Part shown: positions 13,117 to 25,097 of the stretch, piece after piece
Numbering within the stretch: the first letter of the stretch is position 1
How the letters are laid out: each line of letters starts with the position of its first letter
NCBI GenBank assembly: GCA_900239685.1
Contig: OENT01000358.1
Location: 1-64,000, forward strand
Reading direction: 5' to 3'
Length of the DNA: 64,000 nucleotides
Source: Rotaria macrura
Lineage: Eukaryota > Rotifera > Eurotatoria > Philodinida > Philodinidae
Translations under genes and position numbers: made by a program
The notes under the pieces: model-generated
Databases searched by the model: none
What the model was told of the DNA's origin: nothing
What the model saw: the letters and a program-made list of their open reading frames with translations, nothing else

Positions 13117-13484
13117 TAAAATGCTCGCAGTCAAACATACAGAAAAAAGAACAACTTAATTCTTATATTAGATCATACCTTATAGTTAGACTCAACAGTT
13201 ATACGTTTAAGGAAAAAGTATGAATCATCATTGAAACCACAACTAAAGTGATAGAAGCACGAACGAATCGAATTCCGTTTCGATGTCGAATAAATCATGA
13301 GAGGCATTCTCTTATATATGAGGCGCCACAAGTCTCTTTTCTAATGGCGCATCGACGTGAAGTCATCTAAAAAAGATGACTGGTTCAACTCTAATCAATG
13401 GTACTGATGATAACTTTCTTTTCGTGTTCCAGCTCCAGTTTACAGTTGTAGGCAAGAAACTAAAATTGGTTTTTATTAAGATTC

Positions 13485-14015
13485 ATGTACATTGAAAGAA
13501 TGCTTTCAATTTATACTCTCAATCGATGTGTTCGATTCGACCAGTTATTGATTTCTTTAATGTCTCACGCACGCTATTTGACGTCAGATACGAGATCCAA
13601 AGAAAGAACAGAACAATATGATCGTTTTGCCATAACAAAAAAAATGCGTTTATTAGGTTTACATAGTAATCAAGCTCGTCAAGCTCTTTCCATCTACGAT
13701 GATTATGTGTATCGGCAAAAGAAATCACCTGATTTACGTATGTTTGCAGTGGCTATTAATTGTGCTATGCTTGCCGAAGATTTAGTGAAAGGTCGTGAAA
13801 TTCATCAATTGATCGAACGTAATTTTCCACATTTTAATGATAATCTTATGTTAAAACAACAGCTTCGATATTTTTATATTAAATGTAACGATAAAGCATC
13901 AGCGGATAAACTTTTTCAACAATCATCCAAAGTAAAACACACACCAGCTGAAAAACAACAAAATGATCCCAAAGGATCAGGCCTCGATTTTAATCAGATA
14001 GATAGAAAAAAATAG
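13485..14015 (+). CDS. PPR-like, probably mitochondrial protein, intronless
   Basis: A single open frame of 176 codons. The N-terminus (about residues 1-33) is rich in Arg, Leu, Ser and Tyr with few acidic residues, as expected of a mitochondrial presequence. The central part (about 50-145) is built of paired helices resembling pentatricopeptide/TPR repeats: LGLHSNQARQALSIYDDYV, then a stretch on loss of monomers from MFAVAINCAMLAEDLVKGREI, then LRYFYIKCNDKASADKLFQ. The tail is charged and low in complexity. A role in mitochondrial RNA handling or translation is inferred from the fold only. The first ATG of the frame is taken as start. An AATAAA follows the stop by 10 bp. No intron is seen, unlike the larger conserved genes here. 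The symbol cannot be assigned. Confidence 0.75.
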   Translation: MYIERMLSIYTLNRCVRFDQLLISLMSHARYLTSDTRSKERTEQYDRFAITKKMRLLGLHSNQARQALSIYDDYVYRQKKSPDLRMFAVAINCAMLAEDLVKGREIHQLIERNFPHFNDNLMLKQQLRYFYIKCNDKASADKLFQQSSKVKHTPAEKQQNDPKGSGLDFNQIDRKK

Positions 14016-14025
14016 TATGAAATAG

Positions 14026-14031
14026 AATAAA
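14026..14031 (+). promoter_or_regulatory. Polyadenylation signal of the PPR-like gene
   Basis: A canonical AATAAA hexamer just downstream of the stop at 14,015, on the coding strand. Confidence 0.6.
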
Positions 14032-14197
14032 TTTACAAGTTTTGTTACTAAAATTCATATTTATTTCATCCTCTGTAAAATACACGTTGATGAATTGAAA
14101 TTTTTTCTCAAAAGTCTTTGTTTGTTTTTGTTACTCAACCAGGAAACAGGTATGATTCGGATTTCTGGTTACCACTATCAGTGCCCTTCGTAGTCAT

Positions 14198-14629
14198 TAG
14201 GCATGCAACGAACCCGAACCCGAGTTCGCAGTTCGGACCGAACAGTTCGGGATTCGGGTTCGGGTTTCAGTTCGGTCTTAGAGTTCGTATTCGGGTTCGG
14301 GTATCAGGGTTCGGGTTCGGATCCATTTCTAGTGTGGGTTTAGTTTAAGCTACTCAAATTGAAAGATGGGGTAATGAGCAAAATACTTGCAGTAGTAAGC
14401 TCTCGTATCTGAATTTTTCAAAATTCGAAGCAAACAGATGTAAACAAGACCTTTGCTTAGTTCATGTTAATTGGGGCGGAATCGTTTTGCTATCGGGTTG
14501 CTTTTGATTCTTATCGAATCTTCCACAATAGTTTTAATCGAGATCAAACCCGAACCCTACGATCGAACCCGAACCTAACACCGAACCCGAACTCAACGAA
14601 CCCGAACGTTCGGGTTCGTTGCATGACTA
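14198..14629. mobile_element. hAT-like MITE with CCCGAA repeats
   Basis: A 432-bp element. Its left end reads TAGGCATGCAACGAACCCG and its right end is the complement of TAGTCATGCAACGAACCCG. It is flanked by 8-bp direct repeats GTAGTCAT (14190-14197) and CTAGTCAT (14630-14637), matching in 7 of 8 positions. An 8-bp duplication and a TAG start fit the hAT superfamily. Both subterminal regions carry tandem variants of CGGGTTCGGGT in opposite orientation, so most of the element could fold into a hairpin. It has no transposase, so it is non-autonomous. Open frames crossing it are products of the repeat. Confidence 0.75.
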
Positions 14630-14637
14630 CTAGTCAT

Positions 14638-17600
14638 TTAGAATATTTTATTTCAAGATTTTCAGTAAGATATCTAAGTACGACATAATCGTCGGTCGAT
14701 TCTGTTAAATCTCATGTTGTTTTCTGGTCTTCGCAATACAAGCATAAACATATCGACACTTTTCGTTCCACTCTTGAATTAACTATCAAGAAATTTATTT
14801 CTCTATACGGTAACTTGTTTAGAATGTTCTTTTCATAGCATGAATTAAATTATAGATTCAACAGTCTCTCAATTACATGTATCAATTTACTCATGCAATT
14901 TAAAAATATTCGAAACCTATCAATTTCTCGTATCCTATTACCAGAGCAATAGTTTTGTCCCATGAACTTTTATCAGATCACTACTTCGGATACTAAACGT
15001 TGACATACGTTGCTCGACTAGAAAAAGAATGGTTGAGTTCTGAGACATGAGGTTATCATTTCTATAATTACCAGTGTTTTATTTTTATTTCAATAACTTT
15101 GGAATCCTAATTCTGATAAAAAACACTCGATCAAACAACTCAAGAATCAAGCATATTTATCTATTTTTACTAAACATTTGATCTTATGATGAATTGCAAA
15201 TTATAAAATTCCAGAAGAATCCTTTTATAATCAAAACTAGGGTATCAAAAATATCGTTTGTCGCCATTTACTCAGTTCATGACTGATAGAAAAACTATTT
15301 TGTTCTACCAAGTATTTTAGATCGTGATGCATCTAAAAATTTCACCGTAATTGTAAAATGTTTATCGTACAACTTAGCATGTTTACGCGAAATATTGATT
15401 TAAATACCTTTGAAATATCGATGGAATAATAATAGGGAATGGCTTGAACTATAGAATAGAAATGTAAACCATCATTCCGGACGGAGAAATGAACTATTCT
15501 TTTCCGTAAAATTTTCCTATCCAAGGTACTGAACTTTCTGCATGGGAAGAACAAATGAAGATGAACATTCTTAATGGTCACTTGTTTGAGTCTCTGTTTT
15601 TCATCTATTGTATTGTTTTTTGCCAATAGATAAACAGATATTCTGGAAGGGCAACAAATTGTCTGCAAAGCGAATATATGAAACGCTCAGTTAATTAAAA
15701 GTTTCTCAGAAAAACAATATCCTGTAAGTCTGATAATTAATAATTACGTAAAAAACGTTTTCGTTGTATCAGCAAATTGAAATTAGAATAAAGAAATGAA
15801 ATCGATAAGTAAAAACTTTTAATACTGCGTAACTTCAAATAAAGACGAAATACTAAGATAAAAGATAAGAAGGATTGTTTGAAAGGTAGTATATGATCCA
15901 TGGACATTCTCTCTCTTTTTTACCTTGTCTCACTATGGAACTATGACCTTATTATGTGCACGTTTCACCTAAACCTATGGTCCTGATGTCATCTGTGATT
16001 TTAGATTCTTTTGAGGTTGTTACAATTTAAGAATTTCTATATTCAGTCTCTTTTTCTTTTATACGTGATCTCTATTGGTTGTTTGAAGGCGTGTTTTGTA
16101 AGTTTTCATTGCTTTCGTATGATTAATTGCCCTTCAAAGTTGATTTCAAATCTAGGGTGCATGTGTCAGCTTAAAAACAGAATATTTGTAACAAGACAGT
16201 CTTAACGAACATTCAGAGCTCATGGTGACGTGCATGCAGACCAAAATCAGAAAAGCACTCAGTTAAAATTAAATCAGTCAAGATAATTCATTGTCATTTA
16301 TTTTTACACGGAACTGTGTGAATAAGTGTAAATTTTAGATGCTTGTATTCGTCAATTTTAGTCTTTTTTTCAAAAACATCCGTACCGTCAGATCCCAACA
16401 GTGTAGAAAATAGAACTTGACTATTTTTCCAATGGCTTCACAGAATATATTTACAGCCGTATAATTGATGTGGCTATTTGGTGAAAGTTTGTCAAACTAC
16501 TCCCTCAACAGTGAAGAAGGCACTCGTGCGAAGAAACGAAGCGAGGACTACCACGAATAGCAATCAAATCTCCAGTACTACAATAGCTTTACAATTATAT
16601 TTTTGACTTAGATATGCTTGTCTCTTTACTTAATAGAAATCGTATATCTACTTCGAGAGTTACAACATTTTGCCTTGAAAATCATACTTGCTTATTTGAA
16701 ATTAAAATTAAAAGATTAGGAAAATATTTCTTTCTATTACTTAGTTTCCATTTGAGTTCAGCTAACATTTCAATAGTAACCTTCAGGAAGCTTGTCCAAA
16801 GTTAAAGACGTTCGTTAGAAAACGATTTTCTGGAAATCTCTTTCTTTCTACGTAACATTCTAATCGCTTGGCATATGCTCATAGGCGTTTCTATTTTTGA
16901 AATTCTCTATTGCATCGTATTTTCACAAATAGTTCAGGCTTAGAAAAAAAGAACACGACGAAATTGGTCGGATTGTGTCGATATGTAAGTTTTAACGTGA
17001 CAAAATAGAATTCTGTAACACTAATGATGCCGAAATGTTTCTTTTTTTTTCAAATTAAATTCATCGTTAAAGTTAGAAGAAAAATATCTTTAATAAATAA
17101 ACCAAAGAGCAGCAGCTTGAGAAATGCAATACTCACATATGGAGAAATCGATAATATCGATGAAAGATAGTCTTGTGCAATAAAATATTCCATCGACATT
17201 CATTGTAATTGAAAAGCGCAACACGTAAGCAACTATGAAAAAGACTTGACATATTTGTTTTGCTTGGATTTTCGAGAAGACAGAATTTTCATAAACTTGA
17301 TTTTGAATCCCGTGTAGTCAACAGATACAAGATTTTCGCTCAAGAATATTTGAAATATGAATAATGTATTTTTCAAAAACAAGCATCCGAAAGACAGAAA
17401 CAGAAGCTATAGTAGATTTCATTAATTGCAGCTGGGACAGTTAATCTTCAGGTTATAACGTTAGTTCACTTAGAAAAAATTCTATTGAATGCTATCGTTA
17501 TCAATTGATTCCAAACCTTTGAATGTATAGGTAATGAAATTTGAAATGTTGATCATTTTTCTAATGCACAATACCAGCATTTTATAGATACAAAAGATCG

Positions 17601-18015
17601 GAAAAGAACTTGAACACGTTTATTGATGTGAGAAAAAAATCGTCCATTATTTTGACTGCTGCGAAAAGAAAGGCAAGATTTTAAGTTTTCATCAGGATAT
17701 ATGTACGATTACTTTAATCTTTAAACGTTAATTATATCGATTCGATAAAACTTCTCTACTGAAAAGGAAAAAGTAGACTTGAATAATGTCGACAAGAAAC
17801 TATAGGACTAGTGATCGTAGCTCAAATTATTTTCTATAGAAAAAGATAGAAATCCTATTGTTCATCAATTGGCTATTGAAGTGAAAAGCACATTTTATAT
17901 TAAGCAAACAATATTTTTAAACAATGATTCAATGGTTTGCGAATTGAAATCTAGGTACGAGAGAGTGAAAAAAACTGCTTTTCTTTCATTTGCACGAAGT
18001 CGACGTCTCTAGTTG
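14638..18015. other. No supported gene
   Basis: AT-rich sequence with no open frame that shows homology, a domain or linked splice sites. The minus-strand 108-codon frame at 15,342-15,668 looks like chance. Confidence 0.5.
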
Positions 18016-18399
18016 ATTCCGTTCGGAACCTTGAATCATTTTTCCGACCTCGACGAAATCAATCGATCGTCGTTGAACGAACTCGATATGTTCCAGAACA
18101 AACATAATAGATCACACTGAGTCGAGCGATAGAATTTTTTTTAGTGCACCGGATGCTGCTGGAAATAGCTCTACTAAAATCTAGGATGAGAGTAGTATCG
18201 CACTTTTTCTCCTTGAATTGACCACATTGAAAGGATCCATACAGTAGCGTCAGGTAGTTTACGAAAGAATTTTAAAAATAATTATCTCTCGATTCAGCGT
18301 GGTCGATTATGTTTGTTCTGTTTCATATCAGCTTCTTTCGACATCGATTAAACGATCTCAGCGAACTTGAAAGAGCACGATTAATTTTTGAACGGAACA
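18016..18399. repeat. Long imperfect inverted repeat
   Basis: The left arm (about 18016-18143) and right arm (about 18271-18399) are inverted copies around a spacer of about 127 bp. The core AGAACAAACATAAT matches exactly apart from its edges, and the similarity extends through GATATG, ATCGATnGTCG and TTCCGTTC at the outer end. No terminal target duplication is evident. It may be a foldback element or an inverted duplication. RNA across it would form a hairpin. Confidence 0.6.
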
Positions 18400-21300
18400 C
18401 GCTACCGAACTCGGCCTAGTGCAAATCGAAGAAAAACAATTTTTCTATAACACGAATAGCTGTAACTTCGAAATCCATTGTTGAATTATATCAGACACAG
18501 GTCGAACAAAAACAGTCATGAGCAAACGAATACGGAGAAACAAACAATTGGTTGCGATCTTGATATACCGCGTATCCGTCTTCCTTCGTAGGTGCCAGGG
18601 GGATATAAAATCGTTTACAGACGTATAAGGAGTCTACGATGGTTGAGCTGAGTTTTCATAATGTCAAAAATGACTTTCATCTCAGCAGTTAATTGTGAAG
18701 CAATCCGATTTTGAATTAGTTTTGTGCAGAATATCGATTTGTTTCCAATGAAGGAAATCAAAGATCTCTTTCCCGTTTCTATTATAATTAATTGAAGAAA
18801 TAGTCAAAAAAGCATTAGATATTCGAATCGATATTTGTTTTTGGTATTAGTTTTGTCATGAAAGATTGAAAAAGTGAGACGGTCAATACTTCTTAGTTGA
18901 TTGAAAATAGTAACTTATTTAAAAGTTCTACTTCTAAGTCGATGTTTTCTTACTATTGGTACTAGTTGTAATTTATCCTGAACTACGATGCAATATCTTT
19001 TTTCCCTTTGGAAATATTTGTCTATTTCATTGAAACTTAAAATATTTTTCGAAGCATTAAAATCATATGTTGTGACTCTTCGAGGTAGGTGAAGGAACAA
19101 ACTAACGTATCCCTTATGGCGAAAATTGAGCGTTAGTCTTAGAATCGATCTAATTTTGATTTTCTTACTAGGCTGTGACTCATGCAGGATGTCTAAGGTC
19201 GCGATTTATCTGACGATCGTTTTCAAGTAAGTCTTAGATGTGTGTGGATCTATTTCAAAGCTTCGTCCGGATCTGTCCTACGCGCTAGATACGATCATTG
19301 TTTCAACTATTGAGCTTTAGATTGGCTCTTCTTTAGCTCTGACGGGGACATCAATTGAACAGACACTGACGAAAAGCAATCAGTAGAAATCAATGTATGG
19401 AACTGATTTTTTCTATTGAGTCAGATTAATTATTTAAGGAGATAAAGGTAAAAACTAGAAATATATATTTAAGATGTAATGGAAAACTTCACATACTTTC
19501 AGAATGTGTAAATTATTTTCTTTATAATATTTTCTTACAATAATGATATGATGGAAAAAATGAATACAGTTAAAGTTATTTTTGTGCAGGGACTCATTTT
19601 GACAAACATTTGACGAAAAAACTTGCTCAATGCAGTTGTTTTCTAAACATCGGCATCGTTGTTTCATTTATCATTTTATGAAAGTAATATTTACTTTTAA
19701 CGAATGTGTCGAAATCACTTAATTGACCCGTTTTTTGAAAAGAAACGTGCTGATAAGAAATATTCACTCAGTTTTCACCCCGTAAAAAACAGCTGGTAAG
19801 ATTCGAAATGTCATGATCTTTTCCGTGGTATATACATTCAGAAACTGTCTCGGTCTTGTCTTTTCTCGAGGGAAATCAAAATAACGTTGAAATACTTATA
19901 AAAGTATAGTTTGCAAAACCTTAACGTAGATCGTCACTGTTACAATCCGCAACTAACAGTGGAAGGTTTTGTTGACATGTGAATTGGTAGAGTAGTATTG
20001 GCTGCAAACAACATATTCTCTACTGATGAGACAGGTAAAATTCCGCTTCGTCTCTATTAAACTCGTTTTCGTTAGATCTTTTTGTTGACGAAAGCGTCTC
20101 CAATATACGATAGTAGTTCTTGAAATAGACACTTTTAATTGCTAGCAATACTTTTATACAATATTATAATTCGTAGAAGAATCTTCGTTCTACACGAATA
20201 CTAACTTTGACGAATCTTCGTATCTTCCCAATATGGGGCTTATTGAAGATACTGAAAACATGGTTGTTCGTTATCCAAAATCAATTGTGTTTAAAGAAGT
20301 TTTGCGAAACTCTCTGCTCTCTATTACAGATCATAGCAACTACTACCGTCACCCTACCATAGACTGCCGGCCACTCATGCCACCTTTACCGACTTTAGCG
20401 GCCTCAATCTAGAGCTCGTCGATTCCAATATTTTTCTATCTGAGCCGCTACGGATTCTACCCGTCCAGTTATTACAACTCCATTCTCTTTACAGATTAGG
20501 AAAGTTCGTATTAAAAGGTACGTATGTATGAACAGTAAAAACTATACATTAAAAGAAAAAGATTCCTGAAAAACGAACAATAATGAGATAATGGCAATTA
20601 TAATTTTCAACAGTAAGGCACGCGTTAATAAACAGGTACACAAGTTCGAATCTGACTCACCGCTATCGATTTCTTTTAAAAAATCGAAAACTAAGAGAAT
20701 ATTTAGTAAGAATAAAACTTTTTACACCCAGACTAAATTAAGTACGTTGGATTATTCATACTGAACATGCAGCCAAGAAATAAAATCGATTAGTCTTAAC
20801 GACAGAAAACATTTCGAGCCTTGAATTTCTTTTTATATATTGAAAGTCAGTATAAAGATGGATATCTTGCAGTATCATAGTAAATGACTGATCAATACAG
20901 AATATTATGAAAACATCCTTCAGTTCTGTCGAAGAGTAGCCAACCGTGAATTCTTAATAGTATGATATTTACAACGAAAATTGTGACTGGCGTGAGTATG
21001 TATTCAACCTGGATAGACTAAAACATCGAATTTCTTCAAAAGACCGTGCTATGCAGTATGATTCGAGCATAAAATAATAAAATATCATCGTATTTGGTAT
21101 GAATCATTGTTAGTTTATGTCAGTGAATAAAAACATCGAAAATGATTAGTGAAGCCACAAATAGACCTGAACTGAATAACACATTCATAATTACATAGAC
21201 CTCACGTCTCTCTTTCATTGCTGTTTTTCTTTTCAATGACAAAGAAAACTGTATCTCAATGCTATAAATGACATTAGCTTTTTAAAATTATTTAATTGCA

Positions 21301-23703
21301 TTATATGATGAATAGGTAACAAAGTCGGGATGAAAGAAAAACCTTTTCTTTTTGCATGTGTGATTAATAAACCATTACTTCACTGCAGTGACCTTATGTA
21401 TTTTGTGATAGACTTTTTGTGTTTGCTAAATAGACGAGATTATTATCTATTCCTCCTTGTATTTTTGGTTTTATTAATTATATTTATAATCAAAATATTT
21501 TCTCTACCAATCATTAATTCATTTAGAAATCGATTTGACTGTCATTGTGTTTAGGGCAAAAAGTAAATCTATCATGAGAAATACAGATTATTCTATCGTT
21601 GCCTATCGAAAAGAAAATTCAATAGAAAAAATTCAAGTGTATAAATTTGATACTGTTCTTCTAACTGAGTAGAGTACTTTTTCTGATTTATTTCTATTCA
21701 AACGAAATGCAATTGAGTCTTTGTCATACGATTCATCATGTGATCGTCAGTATTGTACTTTCGACTTATTAATCGACACAATGTAGCAATGAGTAATGCT
21801 TGTCAAAGTGAAAGTTTCAAAGTTTCATTGCTCATTGGAGTATATTAATATTGTTGCTGGTTTCTAGTAAAAGAATACCGATTTTTTGTTTTATCTCTTC
21901 AATAAAGTATTAATCTATCGAATCTCATCTATAACTAATAGAGACAACGTGATGCGATCATTGTTTTTTGTTTTCCTCAATTAGTAAGAAAACATAAGTT
22001 GTCCGGCAGCAAAACATAGACACAATCGAATTTGGCTACAGACTTGTGTTTATCATGAAATAGAACATTTTGCTCTTCAGAATATATCTTCGTTTGAATC
22101 TAGCGTTATCATGAACATGTTAATAACCTACTTTATTCGGTCCAATCTAAGATAAGTGATACGTCTCATGTCAACTGTATATGGATATGGACTCGGCATT
22201 GGATTTTCATTTGTTTTCTTTAATATAGCAACATGTGCCACTCAAACTAAGACATTGTTTGAATTTAACACAGGCTCGTTCCAGAATGGTTTGTGCCGAA
22301 ACTAAGCCTGACATTTTGGAGATTTTACCGTACGAACACGCTTCTCAATGAAAATAAAAAGAACCTGCAGAGCTCGACAAGTCGCCGATCTTGTAGAACA
22401 AATATTCTTCTAGAAAATGGAAGGTCGACGAAGTTTGTAGACGTATGGTTTACGTTTTATGATCGTTTTGTTAGAGACTTTGGTAGAAACAATATCGGGC
22501 GTTTCGATTTTTGTAAAACTATATCAATTGAAATTTGAAGATATTTCGTAGGAATCTCTCTAACGTCTCAATTTTCAGGGAAACGTTTCTTCTGCGAACA
22601 ATTATCTTGAACGAGATACTACTGCATCTCTACACATAATGGAAGAACATTGCCGAGAACAAAAACAGGAACACAGCTGAGAAAAACTCAGCACATGTCG
22701 AATGGCACATAGTTTCTGTTTCAGTAGCTGTTTAAATCAGATCTTTCTAAGATTTCTTTTCAGTTGTTTCCCGTTTTCTCAACCAGCTATATTCGGAGGA
22801 AAAAGTTGCGCGCTTGGGAAACGAAACAATGTCGACTCGTAATTTTAGACGATCTGTTGAAAATCATTGAGCACTTGTTATTCTAATATCCGAAATCCAT
22901 CACTCAACATTAGCATCATTGACTATCGTAGAAAGTGAGTCTCTAAATAAAAACAATAATCATTCGATTAAGTTTAGAAAAGTGATGAAGTTCACAAAAC
23001 TCTGTTCATCCGTAGTGATTATAGATACTGATTAAAACAAAGGAAGCGTTCCTTGGATCACCTATAGTTGTAATGGTTCGCATTCAAATCATGATTTGTC
23101 AGAATTTAAGCGTTGAACAAAGAATTCATCGGTCTACTGACTATTATTGTTAATAATTTGAGATAGAATGGCATTAATTTTATCGTCGTTCGATCACCTA
23201 ATGAGTAAGACTGAAGGTTTTTGTCAACGATTATCAATGACAACAAAATCGAAGGAAAGCAACGTTCAATGTTCTCATTTTTGTCAGGTTTCTATTAACT
23301 CATATATACATTGCGCTCGGTCGATAATACAGTAGCCATCAGTCTGATGTCACCGTTTACGTCACCACTGATAGTTTCGACACGGATAGAGTCGTTACTG
23401 CATTTCGATATGTAATTCGTTGATTTTACTTCTTTTTCTTCTTGGCGTCATCATTAGCATTAGTTTCTATTTTCTTTTCGTTCGTGTTCTACTAAAAAAC
23501 ATTCTTTATAGGCAAAAAGTGTGCATTAAGTGTGACCAAATGTGACACTCACTAACAATCACCACGTATATTCAATGTAGACGTTTTTATTTTCTCTCTG
23601 GAGCATTTTCAAAAGCAACGACCATCGTTGATAGAAGTTTAGCCTTCTGATTATTATTGTTTAGCATTGTGATTATAACTATTACGCATTACAAATTTAT
23701 TTG
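18400..23703. other. Gene-poor stretch with scattered open segments
   Basis: No gene could be assembled. Several plus-strand open segments follow plausible acceptors: 20,177-20,411 (about 78 codons), 22,577-22,680 and 22,755-22,888. The last begins LFPVFSTSYIRRKKLRAW. None shows homology I recognise. GC content is a little higher around 20,340-20,480 than in its surroundings. The segments could be exons, decayed gene pieces or chance. Confidence 0.4.
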
Positions 23704-23940
23704 ATGGAAGTAATAGGTGTAATTGCTCTATGCATGGGAGCCATAGCTGTCGCAGCGGGTGGACTTACAGCGATGGCTATCGTGTTCGCTCCAACAGTGT
23801 CATCTCCTCAAGATAAATATGAAATAGATGAGAAAGAATATCAAGACCGGTTAAGAGCGAACTACGAGTCTGTATATATGTACACAGGCTTTGGTGGTAT
23901 GCCGCGCACCCTTATTTCACGATCGACATCGGACGCATGA
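23704..23940 (+). CDS. Small single-pass membrane protein
   Basis: A 78-residue open frame. Residues about 4-30 form one hydrophobic segment rich in Ala, Gly, Ile and Met (starting VIGVIALCMGAIAVAAGG). An acidic and Tyr-containing polar tail follows (DKYEIDEKEYQDRLRANY). The upstream codon for the same frame is TTG, so the ATG at 23704 is chosen. AATAAA overlaps the position right after the stop (23941-23946). No intron is visible. The GC-rich, Ala/Gly-rich composition stands out from surrounding non-coding DNA and supports a real gene. Family and location are unknown. Confidence 0.6.
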   Translation: MEVIGVIALCMGAIAVAAGGLTAMAIVFAPTVSSPQDKYEIDEKEYQDRLRANYESVYMYTGFGGMPRTLISRSTSDA

Positions 23941-25097
23941 AATAAATCATTTTCATTTTTATATATTCTTCAACATATTGTATTTTCTTTTACATTCATT
24001 ATTTATCTAAATGCTTTGAGAACACAATTGACCAAAATACAAGTGCAAACGAATTCACGATGCGTTCCTTCTTAATGCAATCATGAACACCGTTCATGTT
24101 TTTCTTGAAACTGCATGGAACAAATTCTTATCGCTGCATGTCGGGAAAAAACCTATTCAATCAAATTATGTAAACACACAGAACTACGACATTTATCAAC
24201 TAAGTACTTTACTTGAAATTTATGGGACAGCTTGTTATGGTTCTTCGCAGAACTTCATCGTTCTTGTTGAACTGTGCATTGAGTTTTATGATCGTAAACA
24301 AAAAAGATTTTTCATCAAAGTGCAACGAGTAAAACTTGCAAAAAGTATTGCATCTAACCGATACACATTATTCGTTCTCATATAAATATTAAAAACAGCA
24401 GTTTGAAAATACCTATCGTGTAATTAGCATCACTTAAATGAACATATTTACTGAGAAAAGTCTATTAATGCAAAACTTTATGTATACTGTCAATAAGAAG
24501 GCGATTTCGTGTTTATATATTCTTTGTACTGCAAAGATTAGAAAAATTATCGATTTAATTGATAATTCATAAGGCATCGATTCACAAGTCTTCGTAGTTG
24601 TTTTCCTCTACGATATTCTAAAGCAATGAAATGCTATTTGATTTTATACTTCATTTCGAAATGAGCTACAACCAGTGTTCTTATTTTAATTTCGATTTTA
24701 TTAACAACACAGACATGTATCATTCGATAGAATATTTCTTGTTCGTATTCGTTTCATCATTGTTTAATCAAGCGTGATTGGCTTCTTTTCGCTCCGTACG
24801 AATTATTATCAAAAGGAAAAAAGAGCAGCGAGAAGAAAAGAGCGAAGCACGTTACACCTGGATGCATTGAATAAAAGAAGAAAAACAAGGGAGAAATGCT
24901 TAAAACACAAGACGCCGACGCAAGACTTGTTTCAGACATATGACACACATTAAGGAAAGAGAAAGAAAAGAACTGAAATCATGACTAGTCATAGATACAA
25001 TTATATATATTTATATAAATGTTCAGTAGAGATGACCGTAAGAAGCTTGTGGGACGGACAATTTAGCACCAGATTAATAGATAAGTGTAGGAATAAA
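23941..25097. other. Intergenic, no gene seen
   Basis: This stretch separates the small plus-strand gene from the convergent 3' end of RB1CC1. The 100-codon plus-strand frame at 24,083-24,385 has no recognisable domain and AT-driven composition. Confidence 0.5.

Larger units (their letters stand above)
11438..13484. other. Non-coding stretch with a short transposon
   Basis: Apart from the possible exon ending at 11634, I see no gene. Most of the right half is the AAAGTACC-bearing element described separately. A 183-codon plus-strand open frame at 12,336-12,887 lies inside that element and looks non-coding (Phe/Ile/Tyr-rich). Confidence 0.45.

Noticed and set aside
14118..14688. Two open frames rich in Phe/Gly/Arg or Asn/Pro
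   Set aside because: They are translations of the CGGGTT/CCCGAA repeats of the hAT-like element.
19150..19400. Several splice-flanked plus-strand segments
   Set aside because: They are 18-26 codons each, their phases do not combine, and they resemble no family.
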